Shown here: positions 34,983-49,900 of the stretch, piece after piece | Layout: every line of letters starts with the position of its first letter | How positions within the stretch are numbered: position 1 is the stretch's first letter | Source: Trichoderma breve | Lineage: Eukaryota; Ascomycota; Sordariomycetes; Hypocreales; Hypocreaceae | Length of the DNA: 64,000 bases | NCBI RefSeq assembly: GCF_028502605.1 | Contig: NW_026611594.1 | Location: 389,501-453,500, forward strand | Reading direction: 5' to 3' | Position numbers and translations under genes: made by a program | The notes under the pieces: generated by a model | What the model saw: the letters and a program-made list of their open reading frames with translations, nothing else | Told to the model about the DNA's origin: nothing | Databases searched by the model: none

Positions 34983-37280
34983 ATGATCAACGGCAAGGTC
35001 CTGATTATTGCCGGGTCAGACCCTTCCGGGGGAGCGTACGTACTTCCCCATCTCACTTTAATCTGCACATGCCACTCTCCCCGGTTGGTTGGAGCTGCAA
35101 TAGTCATGCAATAACAGCTCCTCTCTGAGCTCCAAAACTATACCTCCACAAGAAAATACAATTCATCTAGCTTAAAAGAATAAATCAATGTATTTTGCTA
35201 ATACTTTATATCTCACCGCAGTGGCTTGGAGGCAGATCAAAAAGTCCTCGCTGCGCATGGTTGCTACGCAATGGCATCGACCACGGCGCTAACCATCCAA
35301 AACACAAAAGGCGTCACAGGAGTCCATGTCATTCCATCAGACTTCGTTGGAAAACAGATCGAAGCCTGTCTCGAGGATGTAGGCGCTGACGTCATCAAAA
35401 CGGGTGAGTTTTCATCTCATATCCATCATGAAGCTGAGACTTGTCAAGCAACCCACTGACAAAGTCAAACAGGAATGCTCGCATCTGCGGAAACAATCGA
35501 GGTCATTGCCAAACTAGTCACCAAGTACAAAATCCCAGCTCTAGTTGTGGACCCAGTAAGGCTTCCAAGACATCCTTTGTCCAATGCAAAGCTGATAAAG
35601 ACAACTCTTCATCCATAGGTCATGGTCTCAACATCAGGAGCCCAGCTCCTCCCCCATGAAGCCATCGCCCAGCTATCCCAGCATCTTCTCCCTCACACCA
35701 CCCTCCTCACCCCCAACATCCCAGAAGCAACTCTCCTCTTGACGCAGAATGGCCATGAAGTCGGCGAGATACAGTCCGTCGCCGACGTCGAAGTCATGGG
35801 ACGCAAGATCCAAGAGCTAGGACCGAAATGGGTCCTCGTCAAGGGCGGCCATATGCCATTTCGACGAGACTTTTCAGTAGCAAAGACAAAAGAAGAGCGA
35901 GAGATCATTGTCGATGTCTTGATTGGGCCAGGAGGCAGCGTATTCCGCGTGGAGAGCCCGTATCAAGAGAGCACGAGCACTCATGGAACGGGCTGCTCGC
36001 TAGCTTGTGAGTACATCTCGGCGATGACTACCGGCATTTAGAGATGATGCTGACTGTTTTGTAGCTGCTATTTCAGCCCGTCTTGCTCAAGGCGCCGATG
36101 TCCCCACGGCTGTCCGCGGAGCTTGTCGATACATCGAAGCAGGCATCAAGACGGCACCCCAGATTGGAGGCGGAAACGGACCGCTTGATCACTTTCACTC
36201 GACATACACACTTCCTTTCTCTCCGTTAGTATTCACCACCAGCTTAATCGTTATCAAATGATGGGCTCGTATCAGCTAACTCGGGCGCTAAAACAGAGGA
36301 TACTTTGTCGAATATCTGCTCGAGCATCCGGCTGTTCGCGACGTGTGGAAGGAGTTTGTCTATCATCCCTTTGTCATGGCCCTAGGCAACGGCACACTGC
36401 CGCTTGAGTCGTTCAAAGGCTACATCATCCAAGATTACCTCTATCTAGTAAGCACTCTCCTCTAAACCTAAACCTATATTTGAGAAGGTTCATCCAGAAC
36501 TACAACTAATGTCCATTCATAGGTTCACTTTTCTCGAGCAAACGCCCTAGCAGCATACAAAGCAAAGAGCATCGGCGACATCTCAAGGGTCCGTTCACCA
36601 CACAACCCCCAAATCCCCCCAAATCCTAACAATCATCACAGTCCAACGAAATCGTCACCCACATCCTCCACGAAATGAAACTACACATCAACTACTGCAA
36701 CTCCTTCGGCATCTCCGAGCCCGAAATCCAAGCCACCGAAGAACTCCAAGGCAAGCCAGCCCCCCAAACCCTCCTCCAAAAAGAAAGTTACACTTCCTAA
36801 CATGTCATCGTGGTTATTAAGCTTGCACCGCATACACCCGCTACGTCCTCGACGTCGGCCAAAGCGAAGACTGGCTCGCCCTCCAAATGGCCCTCGCGCC
36901 ATGCCTCCTCGGCTACGGCGCCGTTGCAAAGATGCTGCACACCCACGCTGCGACTGTTCGCGAAGGGAACACTTACTGGGCGTGGATCGAAAACTACAAT
37001 GCCGATGACTATGTCGAGGCGGTGAGACTAGGGAGCGGTGCGTGTTTCCTCCCTTGGTTCGTTTCAAACTTGATGTGAGGCTGACTCTGATTGTGGTGGT
37101 AGAACTCATCGAGAAGAACATCCGGTTACAGTCGCCGAGCCGGATAGAAGAGCTCGTTAAGATCTTTGTGCATGCGACAAAGGTAAGCTTCTGAGCAGTC
37201 GTGAACCTTGGAGTTTGATGTTTTACTAATGAATACGGCAGATGGAGATTGGCTTTTGGGAAATGTTTCCATACAAATAG
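34983..37280 (+). CDS. THI20: Bifunctional hydroxymethylpyrimidine (phosphate) kinase / TenA-type thiaminase II
   Basis: Eleven exons: 34983..35035, 35222..35403, 35473..35555, 35619..36006, 36065..36224, 36297..36447, 36523..36588, 36642..36750, 36822..37037, 37103..37182, 37242..37280 (508 aa). Residues 1 to about 265 are the ribokinase-fold HMP-P kinase, phosphorylating HMP to HMP-PP for thiamine synthesis: IAGSDPSGGAGLEADQK, VVDPVMVSTSG, LTPNIPEA, and the anion-hole STHGTGCSLA. Residues about 290-508 are the TENA/THI-4 domain that salvages pyrimidine from degraded thiamine: FVYHPFVMALGNGTLPLESF, QDYLYLVHFSRANALAAYKAK, ACTAYTRYVLDVG, HTHAATVREGNTYWAWIENY. Same two-domain order as yeast THI20. 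Intron 1 is long (186 nt) and intron 8 starts GCAAGC rather than GT. Confidence 0.94.
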
Positions 37281-37457
37281 ACGGATACAATACGCTCAGG
37301 GCTATTAGTGTGATGTTGTGAAAACATAGAGGCGACAATGAAGAGATACATCTTTAGAGACGGGATAAACTATATATGATTATGTTGAAAAGGTTTATAT
37401 TTTCTCCCCTTTCTATTGTTTTCTCACCTCCATTCCCCTAATCTACACAGCACCGCC

Positions 37458-39535
37458 CTACGTCTTCCACATCGAAGACTCAACTCTCCTCGGCTCCTGC
37501 CCATCAGGCATCATCATATCAAACCCCTGCTCCGGCGGCACATCTGGCACATCAGGAACCCCATCCTCATTCTTATTCGCCGCGGCCCGCCTCACCCGCC
37601 GCGACTGCTGGCCGACCCACGACGAAATGGACCGGAAGCGAGGTCGCCCGTCCTCAGACGACGAGTTTGTCCCGACCGTGTCTCCGCGGGAGATTCGGTT
37701 GCTGAATCGGTCGCTAAAGTGCTTCCTCTCAGGGCTACTTCTGACGGCAATGACGTTAACATGTGAGTCAGTGTAGGCTGTCTTGGTAGCAGTAGCAGCG
37801 TTTGGGGGCTCAATAATTACAATGTCCCCGTCGCCAAACCCAGATGATAAGGAGGATACGTCGCTCATGCGCATATTCTGGCGCAAAGGCGTCCTCGGTG
37901 TCCGCGGCATGTTCCGTATACCCGCGTTCACACTCTTCCTCGCATTCTCCAAATGTGCCGCCGCCGCCATCTGCGTATTAGGCCGCACAATTGGTATCCT
38001 GATCCCCTCCGGAGAAGGAGGCACCTCTGGAGAGGGAGGTATAGAAGGGGGCCACGTCCTCTGCTGCCCCCTAGGCTGAAAGATGTCCGACAATCTCGAG
38101 TCGCGCTTCGGTTTGCGGAATATCATCCCATATGAATTCACCGTAACACGCTGAGGCGGCGTCATAGTTCCCAATCTCCTTTCCAGCAGTCCACCAGCAT
38201 TCGCCGCCACCGGAGCCGCGGATTTCTCATTCGGAGTGTCGTCGTCGTCATCGTTAATGCTACACCATCCGAAGGAGCCCGACCGGATATGAGCCTTCAT
38301 AGACGTAAAATTTTCGCCCACTTTGTTGGAGACGCGACGAGGGCCTTCCAATATCTCATGGGCCTTCATAGACGTAAACTTCTCGCCCAACTTGGTGGAA
38401 ACGCGCCGAGGGCCGGCGAAGATCTCGCGGGAGGGCGAATTGGAATTGGTCGGCCAAGTACTGTTTCGTCCAGCAGATTTACGCTTGGATGCTCGGCGCC
38501 AGAAGAACAAAGCCAGGACCAGAAGAAGAAAGAATCCACCTACATTGGGAACAGTAAGTTTTATGCGTTATCCAAGAAATGATTCTGCCTAATAGATATG
38601 TACGCACCAATGGTTACAGACGCAATAACGGCTTTTTCGGCGCCTGGGCTTAGCCTGGAAGTGCGTGCGGCCTCTTGTCCCTGTCCTATAGCTGCCGTTC
38701 CATTTGGACTTGGAATACCCGTCATTGCCGTCTCTACTCTCGTCGCTGTTTCTGGAGTCTGTGCTGGCGCAGTGGTGGATGTGGTCGGGGAGCGAGTTGC
38801 GCTCTCGGTGCTGCGTATGCTGGATCTTTGCACACCATCTTCAGTTGTGTATGTCTCATAAGGCGAGATGGCGGCTGTAAGAGAGAGGACGGATCGAGTC
38901 GATTTAGAGAAAGTAGATCGGGTGGGCGATGGAGCACCACTGGTAGTGCTTCCGTCATCGTCGTCGTCATCGTCGTCACTATCATCACCACCAGACGTAC
39001 TCTTTGGCAGAGCTGCACTGAGGGTTGTTCTGCGAGGGTTGGCGGAGGGCGAAGCAGATCCAAAATTTCCAGTGACTCCTGTGGGAGATACTTGAGGGGG
39101 AATAGAAGATGAGGGCGGGGGAGGCTGTTGGGGAGGCGGAGCTGCGCCTGGGGGATTTGAATTGGGTGGAGGACTTGACTTGGGCGGAGGGAATAGACCA
39201 GAGAGTGGATTTGATGGTAGTGGTGGTAGAGGAGGAGGAGGAGGAAAAGAAGGAAGAGAAGGATGGGGAATGGGGTTGGTGAGAGGAAGTCCAATATTGG
39301 AGCGGTCGTCCCCATGTCCATGCTCATCCTCGTCCTCGCTCTCGTCTTCACTCTCGTCTTCATCCTTGTCTCCATCCCGGCCCAATAGTTGCAAAAGCGC
39401 CCTTCTCCATAATTTTCCCTCCAAGTTGATATCGCCTACTGATTCCTTGGCGTTTGCGGTGTTGTCGTCGAACTGGTCTTTAATGTCGCCCTGGGGATTC
39501 CATCGTCTCCTGTCTGTCCTTGAGGTCGGCGCCAT
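37458..39535 (-). CDS. Single-pass membrane protein with duplicated cytosolic motif
   Basis: Two exons on the minus strand, 39535..38608 and 38539..37458, with a 68-nt intron falling just before the membrane segment (669 aa). N-terminal part: acidic DEDESEDESEDEDE tract near 58-71, a proline-rich run (FPPPPPLPPLP), D8-type acidic run and Ser/Thr-rich stretch. Transmembrane segment at about 301-322 (VIASVTIGGFFLLLVLALFFW) is followed at once by RRASKRKSAGR, so the C-terminus is cytosolic. The tail repeats GPRRVSTKLGEKFTSMKAH (352-370) as GPRRVSNKVGENFTSMKAH (375-393), then is Pro/Ser/Arg-rich. No cleavable signal peptide is evident. The layout resembles fungal single-TM surface or signalling proteins, but I do not recognise the family. 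Confidence 0.75.
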
Positions 39536-42390
39536 GATTCACTGCCCTAAACTGTTTCCCCTTCTCTCCTCTGTCCTTGTGCAGCGTTGTTATAGACCAG
39601 CTTCAATCAACGTGCCAATGTTCATGACGGTATGCAGAATATTCGGTTGCGGAAAAGGAAAAGAGAGTGAGTGAGAGACGAAAATATACAACCCAAACCA
39701 TTCACCAACCCGTGCAAGAATCCAGTTCTGCACTTTTAACCAAAAACAGATCAACAGAAAGAAACCATCCCCATAACAAAAAATAAAAGAAAGACAAAGA
39801 AACGCCGAAAGAAGAAAAACCTCTCTCAAAGAGGAAGCATGAAAGAGGAAGAAAAAAAAACGTGGGGATGAGCTAATAAGATATTATCGCTTGGCCTCCC
39901 GGATCTTCAAAGAATAAAATGGGGAAACGCTCGGGACGCAGCAACCGTCAGGAAACACCGCATAGAGAAAAGAAACTTGAAGCCAATGAGCTTTCACTTC
40001 GAATCTGTTACAGGTTGTCGATCCATCTCTTGCGCCTCCTCCTCGGGCACGTTCTGGGGAAAGAACTGCAATTACTAGCCCTCGCCAAAGAAGCATAAAG
40101 AGCCGGTGTCGAACCCAGCCAAATTGCGGGAACCCGTCAGTAACAGGAAAGAGACGGGCTTGTTAGTGGGATTATCCACCCAATCTGAATCTCGACTGGA
40201 GACAAGGGGCAAGGACACGGACGTTCAAATCTGGCCGGCACTAAGTACGCGTACAAGGAGAGCCGAGCTTGACACACTCCCTCATACAATTTTGCAGGGC
40301 GATATTGCCCGCGATTGCCTCAGAACAGAGTCCAAGCGCCGTACTTCATTCATACTGATATGCGATTTTCCGTCTCAAGAGCCTGATATAGCCAGGATAC
40401 GACGCCACAGTGGCCTATTTTGACGATTTCCGTTTTGGGCATATTTACATGGTGGCAGCTCCGAACAATGGAAACATCAGGGAAATACGGAGTCCAAGGA
40501 AATAAGGGAAGCCAAAGGATATGAAGTTCAAAAAGGGAATGCTTGCGAAAAGGAGGCCTCAAAATGCAACGCGCACAGGCAATTGCTGCTATAATGGGAG
40601 CACCAAGTGTATCGTCGAGTGTTTCAGGTGTAAGGGAGCGCTAGGACATGAAACTGAACAAGTCTTGACTCGTCGAGCTGCCATAGAGAGAACGGGGGGA
40701 CGATACTGTTGAGCCCCCTTCATCTGGCAGGGCCAACTGCGGTAAAACAAATGCGTAGATGCGCATCGGGATGCATTGAATTTGTCACGAGCTTCTATAT
40801 TGCTGGTAGATACTAAAAGTTGGGATGACACGATCTACTGTAGATGCGAGTTCCGGCGGTGTGGCTAGTGACAACCCGGCCCGGGCTGAAATGAGGCGGG
40901 GCAGTGGTGGCGCAACCATTGAGCTGATGGACACATGCAGGGAGCAAGATCAGACAAGAGTGAAAAGGTTGAAACAACAGGACAACGACTGTGCGGTGCT
41001 TGATCAATTCAGCTGCTTGACATGAATGATTTGAAATTCTGAATTGCCTCGGTTTACAAGAGCAGCACACCCTCAACTCAGTTCCGAGAGATCCTTCAGT
41101 GACGGCATGCACGTCGTTGAATCTCCAGCGTCAGTGCATGTGATTGGGCGCGTCTCAACGGCCGGCTTCTAACACACGTGAGAATGCACTTGGAAACTTC
41201 CATGCAACTGAGGATGGGAAGTTCCGCCGGTTATGAGTCTTATGACTCTATCCTGTGATACATCTCCGGATGGTTCGCGGTAAATGATTCAGCATTGAGA
41301 TGCATCAAGCTCACCTGCTTCTGATTATAGAGCAACCGCACCGCGGATAGTTCAACTTGCAATGTCATCCAGCGATACCGGACCAATGGCGTGCTGAAGT
41401 CGTGGTTAATCATCTAGCCGCGTTCATTTTATCCATCGCGGCAAGACGCCCCTCGTACATAATAGCGTGCGCTTAGCTTTCCAAGGTTACTCTGCTCTCC
41501 TCCTTTTCCCTGCCATGGACCCTCCGAAAGATCCCGAGATGAGCCTCGAACTCTCCGTCCGTCTGCGCCGCTGGCCGGAGCAGCTTCGGGATCCCGGGGC
41601 CTCGATGGGGCTGTCCGTCATTGCGACGACGCACGGATCAAACCGGTGAGATGATGGATGAGAGACTCTGGAAGACGAATTATTCAAAGAGATGGAAGAG
41701 TTCAACGGGAGGAGACACGAGGAGATTAGAGAAGAAGACCAAAGGAAACGAGATACTGCTGGTGTCACCGGCTAGAGAACGCCGTCTGCCCTAGCCAGCT
41801 TCCAGTATACCGGAGCACAAAAGTCCGTACGTCCTTCACAGGGCTCGGCTTTCCGGAAAGAGATTACATGTTGCGTTCGTAGCTCGTACTAAGGACCGGC
41901 AGTGGACGGAGGCTTGCGCTGGCACATGTCTTCAGCGAGTCCCGGTCCGGGAAGTATAATACTAGTATAATAGTCGTGATCAATTGGTTGACTCCAATCT
42001 CTCTATCGTTCTGGCATGCCTTATCGCCTTTCCCTCCGTGCTAGGGGCAACACCGTTGAAGTGGGTGCCAGACCCAATCATTTTCTGCGTTATTAATTCT
42101 CCAGCGGGAAGGCGGATGGATTAGAGAAAAAAAATAGAGAAAAAAAATTCAACGATCCGCTAAAGCTCTCGGGCGTCATCAACTTTTTTTTTTTAGGCCT
42201 TCTGCCCTGGTCGAGTCACTGGACAGCTCGAGCTCCATCCTCTAGCGCACGCTTTGCCTGCTTTTCCTACAATCGACTTGAAATATCGTCTTGACAATAT
42301 CCTTTTGTCGTCCTTGTCTTCCCTGCTATTGTCATTGTTATTGTTATTCCCCTGTGGTGGTGTTGATCCCGGTTCCGGAGCCCGAAGCAG
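39536..42390. promoter_or_regulatory. Large divergent promoter region
   Basis: 2.85 kb between the membrane-protein gene (-) and the NADH dehydrogenase gene (+). The 39,650-39,880 part is A/G-rich on the plus strand, i.e. CT-rich in the minus-strand leader. The 42,120-42,390 part is CT-rich on the plus strand with a T10 run, the leader of the dehydrogenase gene. ORFs between (for example 41467-41649) are not recognisable. Confidence 0.5.
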
Positions 42391-44260
42391 ATGGCTTCAC
42401 AACAGTCAATGAGAGCCCTCGCCAGGGCTGGCCCAATCGGCCCCAATGGCGTCGCATCACGAGCCTTTTCCACGGCTACCAAGGCCATGATGATGCGATC
42501 TGCCGCCCGGCCCTCTGTCGCCATGAAGCTGGCCAACTCGGGTCGCATCGCCTTCCGCAGAGCCTACGCCGACGAAGCCCCCAAGCCCAAGCCGGGCAAG
42601 CTGCGTAAGACGTTCAGATGGGCCTGGAGACTGACCTATCTGTCTGCCATTGGCCTCGTTGGATTCACTGCCTACAACATCTACGACGATCGCCACCCCG
42701 ACGAGCAGTACGAGCCTGATCCCAACAAGAAGACGCTGGTCATTCTGGGTGAGTCAATGCCTCTACGATGCGCTCACGTGTGAGACAATGTTAAGCTGAC
42801 CGGAGAATCCGAAACCAGGCACTGGCTGGGGATCTGTTGCTCTCCTCAAGAAGCTCGACACCGAAAACTACAACGTCGTCGTTGTCTCTCCCCGCAATTA
42901 CTTCCTCTTCACCCCCCTGCTGCCCTCATGTACCACCGGCACCATCGAGCACCGCTCCATCATGGAGCCTGTCCGCGCCATTCTCCGTGGCAAGAAGGCA
43001 GCCGCCAAGTTCTACGAAGCCGAGGCCACCTCCATTGACCCTGATCGCAAGGTTGTGCGCATTGCCGATAACTCTGAGATCAAGGGCGCCACCTCCGAGA
43101 CGGAGATCCCCTACGACATGCTTGTCGTAGGCGTCGGCGCCGAGAACGCAACCTTTGGCATCCCCGGCGTCAGGGAGCACAGCTGCTTCCTCAAGGAGAT
43201 TGGCGATGCCCAGCAGATCCGCAAGAAGATCATGGACTGCGTTGAGACTGCCGCCTTCAAGGGCCAGACTCCCGAGGAGATTGACCGTCTCATGCACATG
43301 GTCGTCGTCGGCGGTGGCCCCACTGGTGTTGAGTTCGCTGGCGAGCTCCAGGACTTTTTCGAGGAGGACATCAAGAAGCTGGTCCCCGACATCAGCCCTC
43401 GCTTCAAGGTGACCCTGATTGAGGCCCTGCCCAACGTTCTCCCCATGTTCTCCAAGACTCTCATCGACTACACCGAAAACACCCTCCGCGAGGAGAAGAT
43501 TGACATCAAGACCAAGACCATGGTCAAGAGAGTCACCGACAAGGCTGTCGAGGCCGAGGTGTCCCGCCCTGACGGTACCAAGGAACGTGTCGAGATCCCC
43601 TACGGCCTGCTTGTCTGGGCCACCGGAAACGCCGTCCGCCCCATCATCAAGGACCTTACCACCAAGATTGCTGCGCAGAAGGACTCCCGCCGTGGTCTTG
43701 CCGTGAACGAGTACCTCGTTGTCCAGGGAACCCGTGACATCTGGGCCGTTGGTGACTGTGCCGTTGCTGGCTACGCCCCTACTGCCCAGGTCGCCTCGCA
43801 GGAGGGAACCTTCCTTGGAAAGCTGTTCAACAACATGGCCAAGACTGAGAACCACGAGGCCCGTATCCAGGAGCTGAGCAGCAAGCTGAACATTGAGAGC
43901 GGCAACTCTGCCGAGGCTGATCAGGAGATTGAGCTTCTGGAGAGACAGCTCAAGAAGATTCGCGATGTCAAGCCCTTCAAGTACAGCCACCAGGGAAGCT
44001 TGGCCTACATTGGCAGCGAGAAGGCCGTTGCCGACGTCAGCTGGTGGAACGGCAACCTGGCCACCGGTGGTAGCCTGACCTATCTCTTCTGGAGAAGTGC
44101 CTATCTCTCCATGTGCTTCAGCAGTAAGTCTTCTTTTACACAAAATTTCCCCTTCTTTTAGTACATCTAGCTAATGCAATCTGCAGCACGCAACCGTGTT
44201 CTGGTCATCGTGGACTGGCTCAAGTCCAAGGCTTTCGGCCGTGACGTCTCCCGAGAGTAG
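42391..44260 (+). CDS. Type II (rotenone-insensitive) NADH:ubiquinone oxidoreductase, mitochondrial
   Basis: Three exons: 42391..42748, 42819..44123, 44187..44260 (578 aa). Single-subunit flavoenzyme passing electrons from NADH to ubiquinone at the inner mitochondrial membrane without proton pumping. The N-terminus is Arg/Ser/Ala-rich (VASRAFSTATKAMMMRSAARPS), a mitochondrial presequence. A hydrophobic segment LTYLSAIGLVGFTAYNIY (about 83-100) follows. FAD site LVILGTGWGSVALLKKL (split by intron 1), SPRNYFLFTPLLPS, NADH site MVVVGGGPTGVEFAGEL (near 280), WATGNAVRP and DIWAVGDCA are all present. A charged coiled-coil-like insert (about 475-520) and the membrane-anchoring C-terminus SYLTYLFWRSAYLSMCFS-like segment complete it. 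Whether it is the external (NDE) or internal (NDI) enzyme is unclear; the extra N-terminal membrane segment favours external. Confidence 0.93.
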
Positions 44261-45426
44261 ACTCTTTAGACGAAGAAAAGAAAAAGAGATGATGAGAGCA
44301 TAGAGAGAAGGAAGAACCAAAATTGGCGCAGGAAGAGCGGCTGGTTGACCGCAGCTTTTGAAGCAACCACTACCTATTCTATCATGGGGCACATGAATCT
44401 CGCATATGCATGATTGCTCGCGGGCGTCTGTTCTGTGTGTTGAGCGGAGACTTGTTTTATCGTTTCTTTTTTATGACATAGAGAAGGCGTCTTTAACCGC
44501 CTGGGCTGGAGACTAATAAAAAGCCGGATTGGGTGTGAGGTTAGGATACCTCCTTTGTTTTGTAACTATTACCTGTATTCTTGTTTTCATACATATCACG
44601 GGGTTGAGGGGGACTATGAAGTAGGTTGTTGTGAGAATTGCAAAGGGTGATTACATGACGATTTTGTCCCTTAGTCGAATTACTGTGTCTATCTTCTAAA
44701 TTGTGTCTATATAAACACGCCGTTTAATTGTCTTGGGACCTGAACGATCCCATGAAGGGTTCTTTATTTGAAGTGAATTCATACCTTACATATCGAGGGA
44801 GATGGAGAACTTTTTGGTGAATTTTTCGCAGCACGAGCTATACCATGCGAGTTCCCATCTCATGCCAACATCACTTTCGCTCAGCACAACATCATCAATC
44901 TTATTGACCAGATACCCAATCCAACTTACCTACCCTCATATCCCATATCTGCATTGAAAAAGCCACATCACAACTCAAATTGGCCAATTTCTTCGTCCCA
45001 AAAAATCTCGATTCGCTCCAGGGTAGCCAATGACGCGTGATTACATCAGCAAGTTGCCACCTTGGCTTGGGTACGTACCGGCAGGCGCCATCGAGATTTT
45101 CTTAGCGCTAAAAAAAAAAAAACTGCAGGCAAGAAAAAAAACTTAGGCGCAGACCGAATCCCCCCTGCTTTCCGAATTCCTTCTCTTCCAACAAACATTC
45201 TTCAGACGCCAACCTCTGGCTTCTTCTTCTCTCTTTCATTCAATCTCCTCTCATCGCACAGCAGAGGCAAACCATCAGAACCGCTGGTTCTCGGTCTTTC
45301 TGACGCGTTCTTTCTTTTCCCCCTTGTGCCAGATTCTAGTCACTTGAACCCTCGAGTTGACCTGACAACCGCGTTTCCATCCAACTTCACAGAAACCCTT
45401 TGCGAATCAACTCAAAACTCGACAGA
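44261..45426. other. Intergenic: 3' UTR of NADH dehydrogenase gene and DBP2 promoter
   Basis: About 1.17 kb. The 45,060-45,426 part is pyrimidine-rich with A-runs, the likely long leader of DBP2. No other gene seen. Confidence 0.5.
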
Positions 45427-47949
<2,523 letters not shown>

Positions 47950-49900
47950 AGCAACAAGGGCAGGGTCGGGAGCTGACCACGGTCTATCAGCCAACTCCAA
48001 CAACCTTCCACTCGGCAACCGACGATGGTAAGAAGGAAGAGATTCGTCATGTGTTACTTGCATCACTGTGACCCGGACAAGGCTCAAGTCAATGATGACT
48101 GGCCGTACCCGGAACGCATGACAGACGTGAAAGGCCCTATGCACTCAAACGGCGTTTGATAGAGGACAGGATTGGTTTCAACTAGACATTGACTCGCATC
48201 CCTGCGAAGTCATCGGTTATTTGGTTTTTTGCTGTTGACGGATATTTTGTCGTTTTGCTTTTGCCTCTTTTCTATTTTTCTTTTCTAATGGTTTGAACGT
48301 ATATCACATAAGGACACGGGAGAAGGTGATCCATTGTTATCAGTCACTTACTAGCCACCATGACGATGCATCCATCGACATTGGCACAGGCTGCTCTGCC
48401 TCGAGGGTTAACATGTATGTTGATAGAGAAAAAAATAACGAGGTCTGGAATATCACGCATTTGGCATGACTTGTGACAACGAATGAAGGTGTAGAGTGAA
48501 AGAATGTCGTCTAATGTGTCGTCATTAAAAAACAATGTTTGTGAGACAGATGGTTTATATCGTAGGACGTAGACATGGAGTCTCTTGTTTGGTTGATGAA
48601 GCCCTGAACTCAGCATGTAGATATGATTGGATGTTTCCATATCAGCCAGTACAATTGAAAGTCGTAACAAAATAGGCTTTTAGGCTCAAGTCGACCGAAT
48701 GCCAATACCCTCTTCAGGTAGTTGTATCGAGAATCCTACGAAAGCTGTCACATCACATGCAATTAAAAACTGCACGAAAAGACGGCAAATCAGATCTCGC
48801 GGTGACGACACGTCGGCTGATTTAATTGCCCCTGCTTGGTGACGAAATCTTGCGGTCCTATCGCCCGTCACCCTCAACTTTTTCTTTTAATTGTTTTCGA
48901 ATTTTAATATATGGGAGAGAGGTATTGGAGTGGAAGTACAGCTGGATGGTGAGGTGATGGAGGGACGCGTCTGTGCGGGAACGCGGTGACGCGAAAAACA
49001 ATAGAATGCTTTTGGAGGGTTGAGCTGGTGGTTTTCTTTGCTGCGTTTATTGTTCCTAGGCAGTTTCTTCTTTTTACTACCTAGAACTATTGGATAACAT
49101 ACTTCGCTGTTCAGTAGTTCTTTTCGCTTTACATCGAGGTCTGTACGATATCATTTTTGCTACTTCTTTCAGTAATGCAAGGGACGTGAACAAAGTCCAC
49201 ATAATGGCATCATCTAGAATGCAAGAACAAATAGTTCCAAGCAAGGGGTGCTCATCGTTCATTATTATACACCAGGATCGAGATCATCTCTCTTTTCTCT
49301 TTGCTTTTGCGAGGATCGCTGGATGCATATCCTAATACTTAGGCAGCATCTATAGAGTATCATTTTCTTTAATCCCTACCTACCGTCTTTGCATATACAC
49401 GTTTTACTATAATCTCTTCCTTCATAGTTTTACTTTTTACATTTGGATTTCTGCCTTGCCTTTTTTTCCTCTGCTTTTTCTTGTTTTGTAACTTCGCTTC
49501 ATGGGACACGGGGCTTCTCTTTCTGCAGAGCTGAACGAAGCTGAGCTGAGCTGAAATCCAAAAAGTCCAAGCTCTATATACCCTCCCCTTTCATTTCCTC
49601 TTCCCATCCTCTCTTCTCATCCTTACGAAAAGTAACATATTATTCATTACCAGCATCACTCCAAACAAGAAGAAGAAAAAAAAAACGCCTCGCCGTCTCA
49701 AAAAGTCAAAACAAGTTTTCATCATAAATGATACACATCCATCCCATCCCATTCATGCAACCCCCTCACTCTTCCCGTTCCCCCAATACAGACATAACAT
49801 ATTACATTCGCCGACCTAAATCTGAATCCGTCTATGCTTTTACAAGGGGCAACATAAAACTCAGTGTAGAAGCAATAAAGTAAGGTGTACGTATACGTAT
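47950..49900. other. Downstream of DBP2, no gene seen
   Basis: Start of a 16-kb stretch without recognisable coding sequence. 48,000-48,400 is probably the DBP2 3' UTR. 49,400-49,680 is pyrimidine-rich on the plus strand. A (TACGTA)-type run TGTACGTATACGTATACGTA sits at 49886-49905. Confidence 0.5.

Noticed and set aside
35036..35221. TPP riboswitch in the THI20 first intron
   Set aside because: Only CTGAG is present; the second conserved aptamer half and the paired helices are not visible.
38734..39375. 213-codon minus-strand ORF overlapping the membrane-protein gene
   Set aside because: Same strand, other frame; its Met/Thr/Arg and Leu/Pro runs are frame-shifted reflections of the acidic and proline-rich tract.
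40096..40130. tRNA T-arm-like sequence (GGTTCGACACC on the minus strand)
   Set aside because: The flanking bases do not form the five-pair T-stem and no acceptor stem fits.
42926..44143. 405-codon ORF antisense to the NADH dehydrogenase gene
   Set aside because: It is the reverse shadow of a codon-biased exon (Leu/Gly/Val/Asp-rich translation) with no family resemblance; the plus-strand gene is certain.
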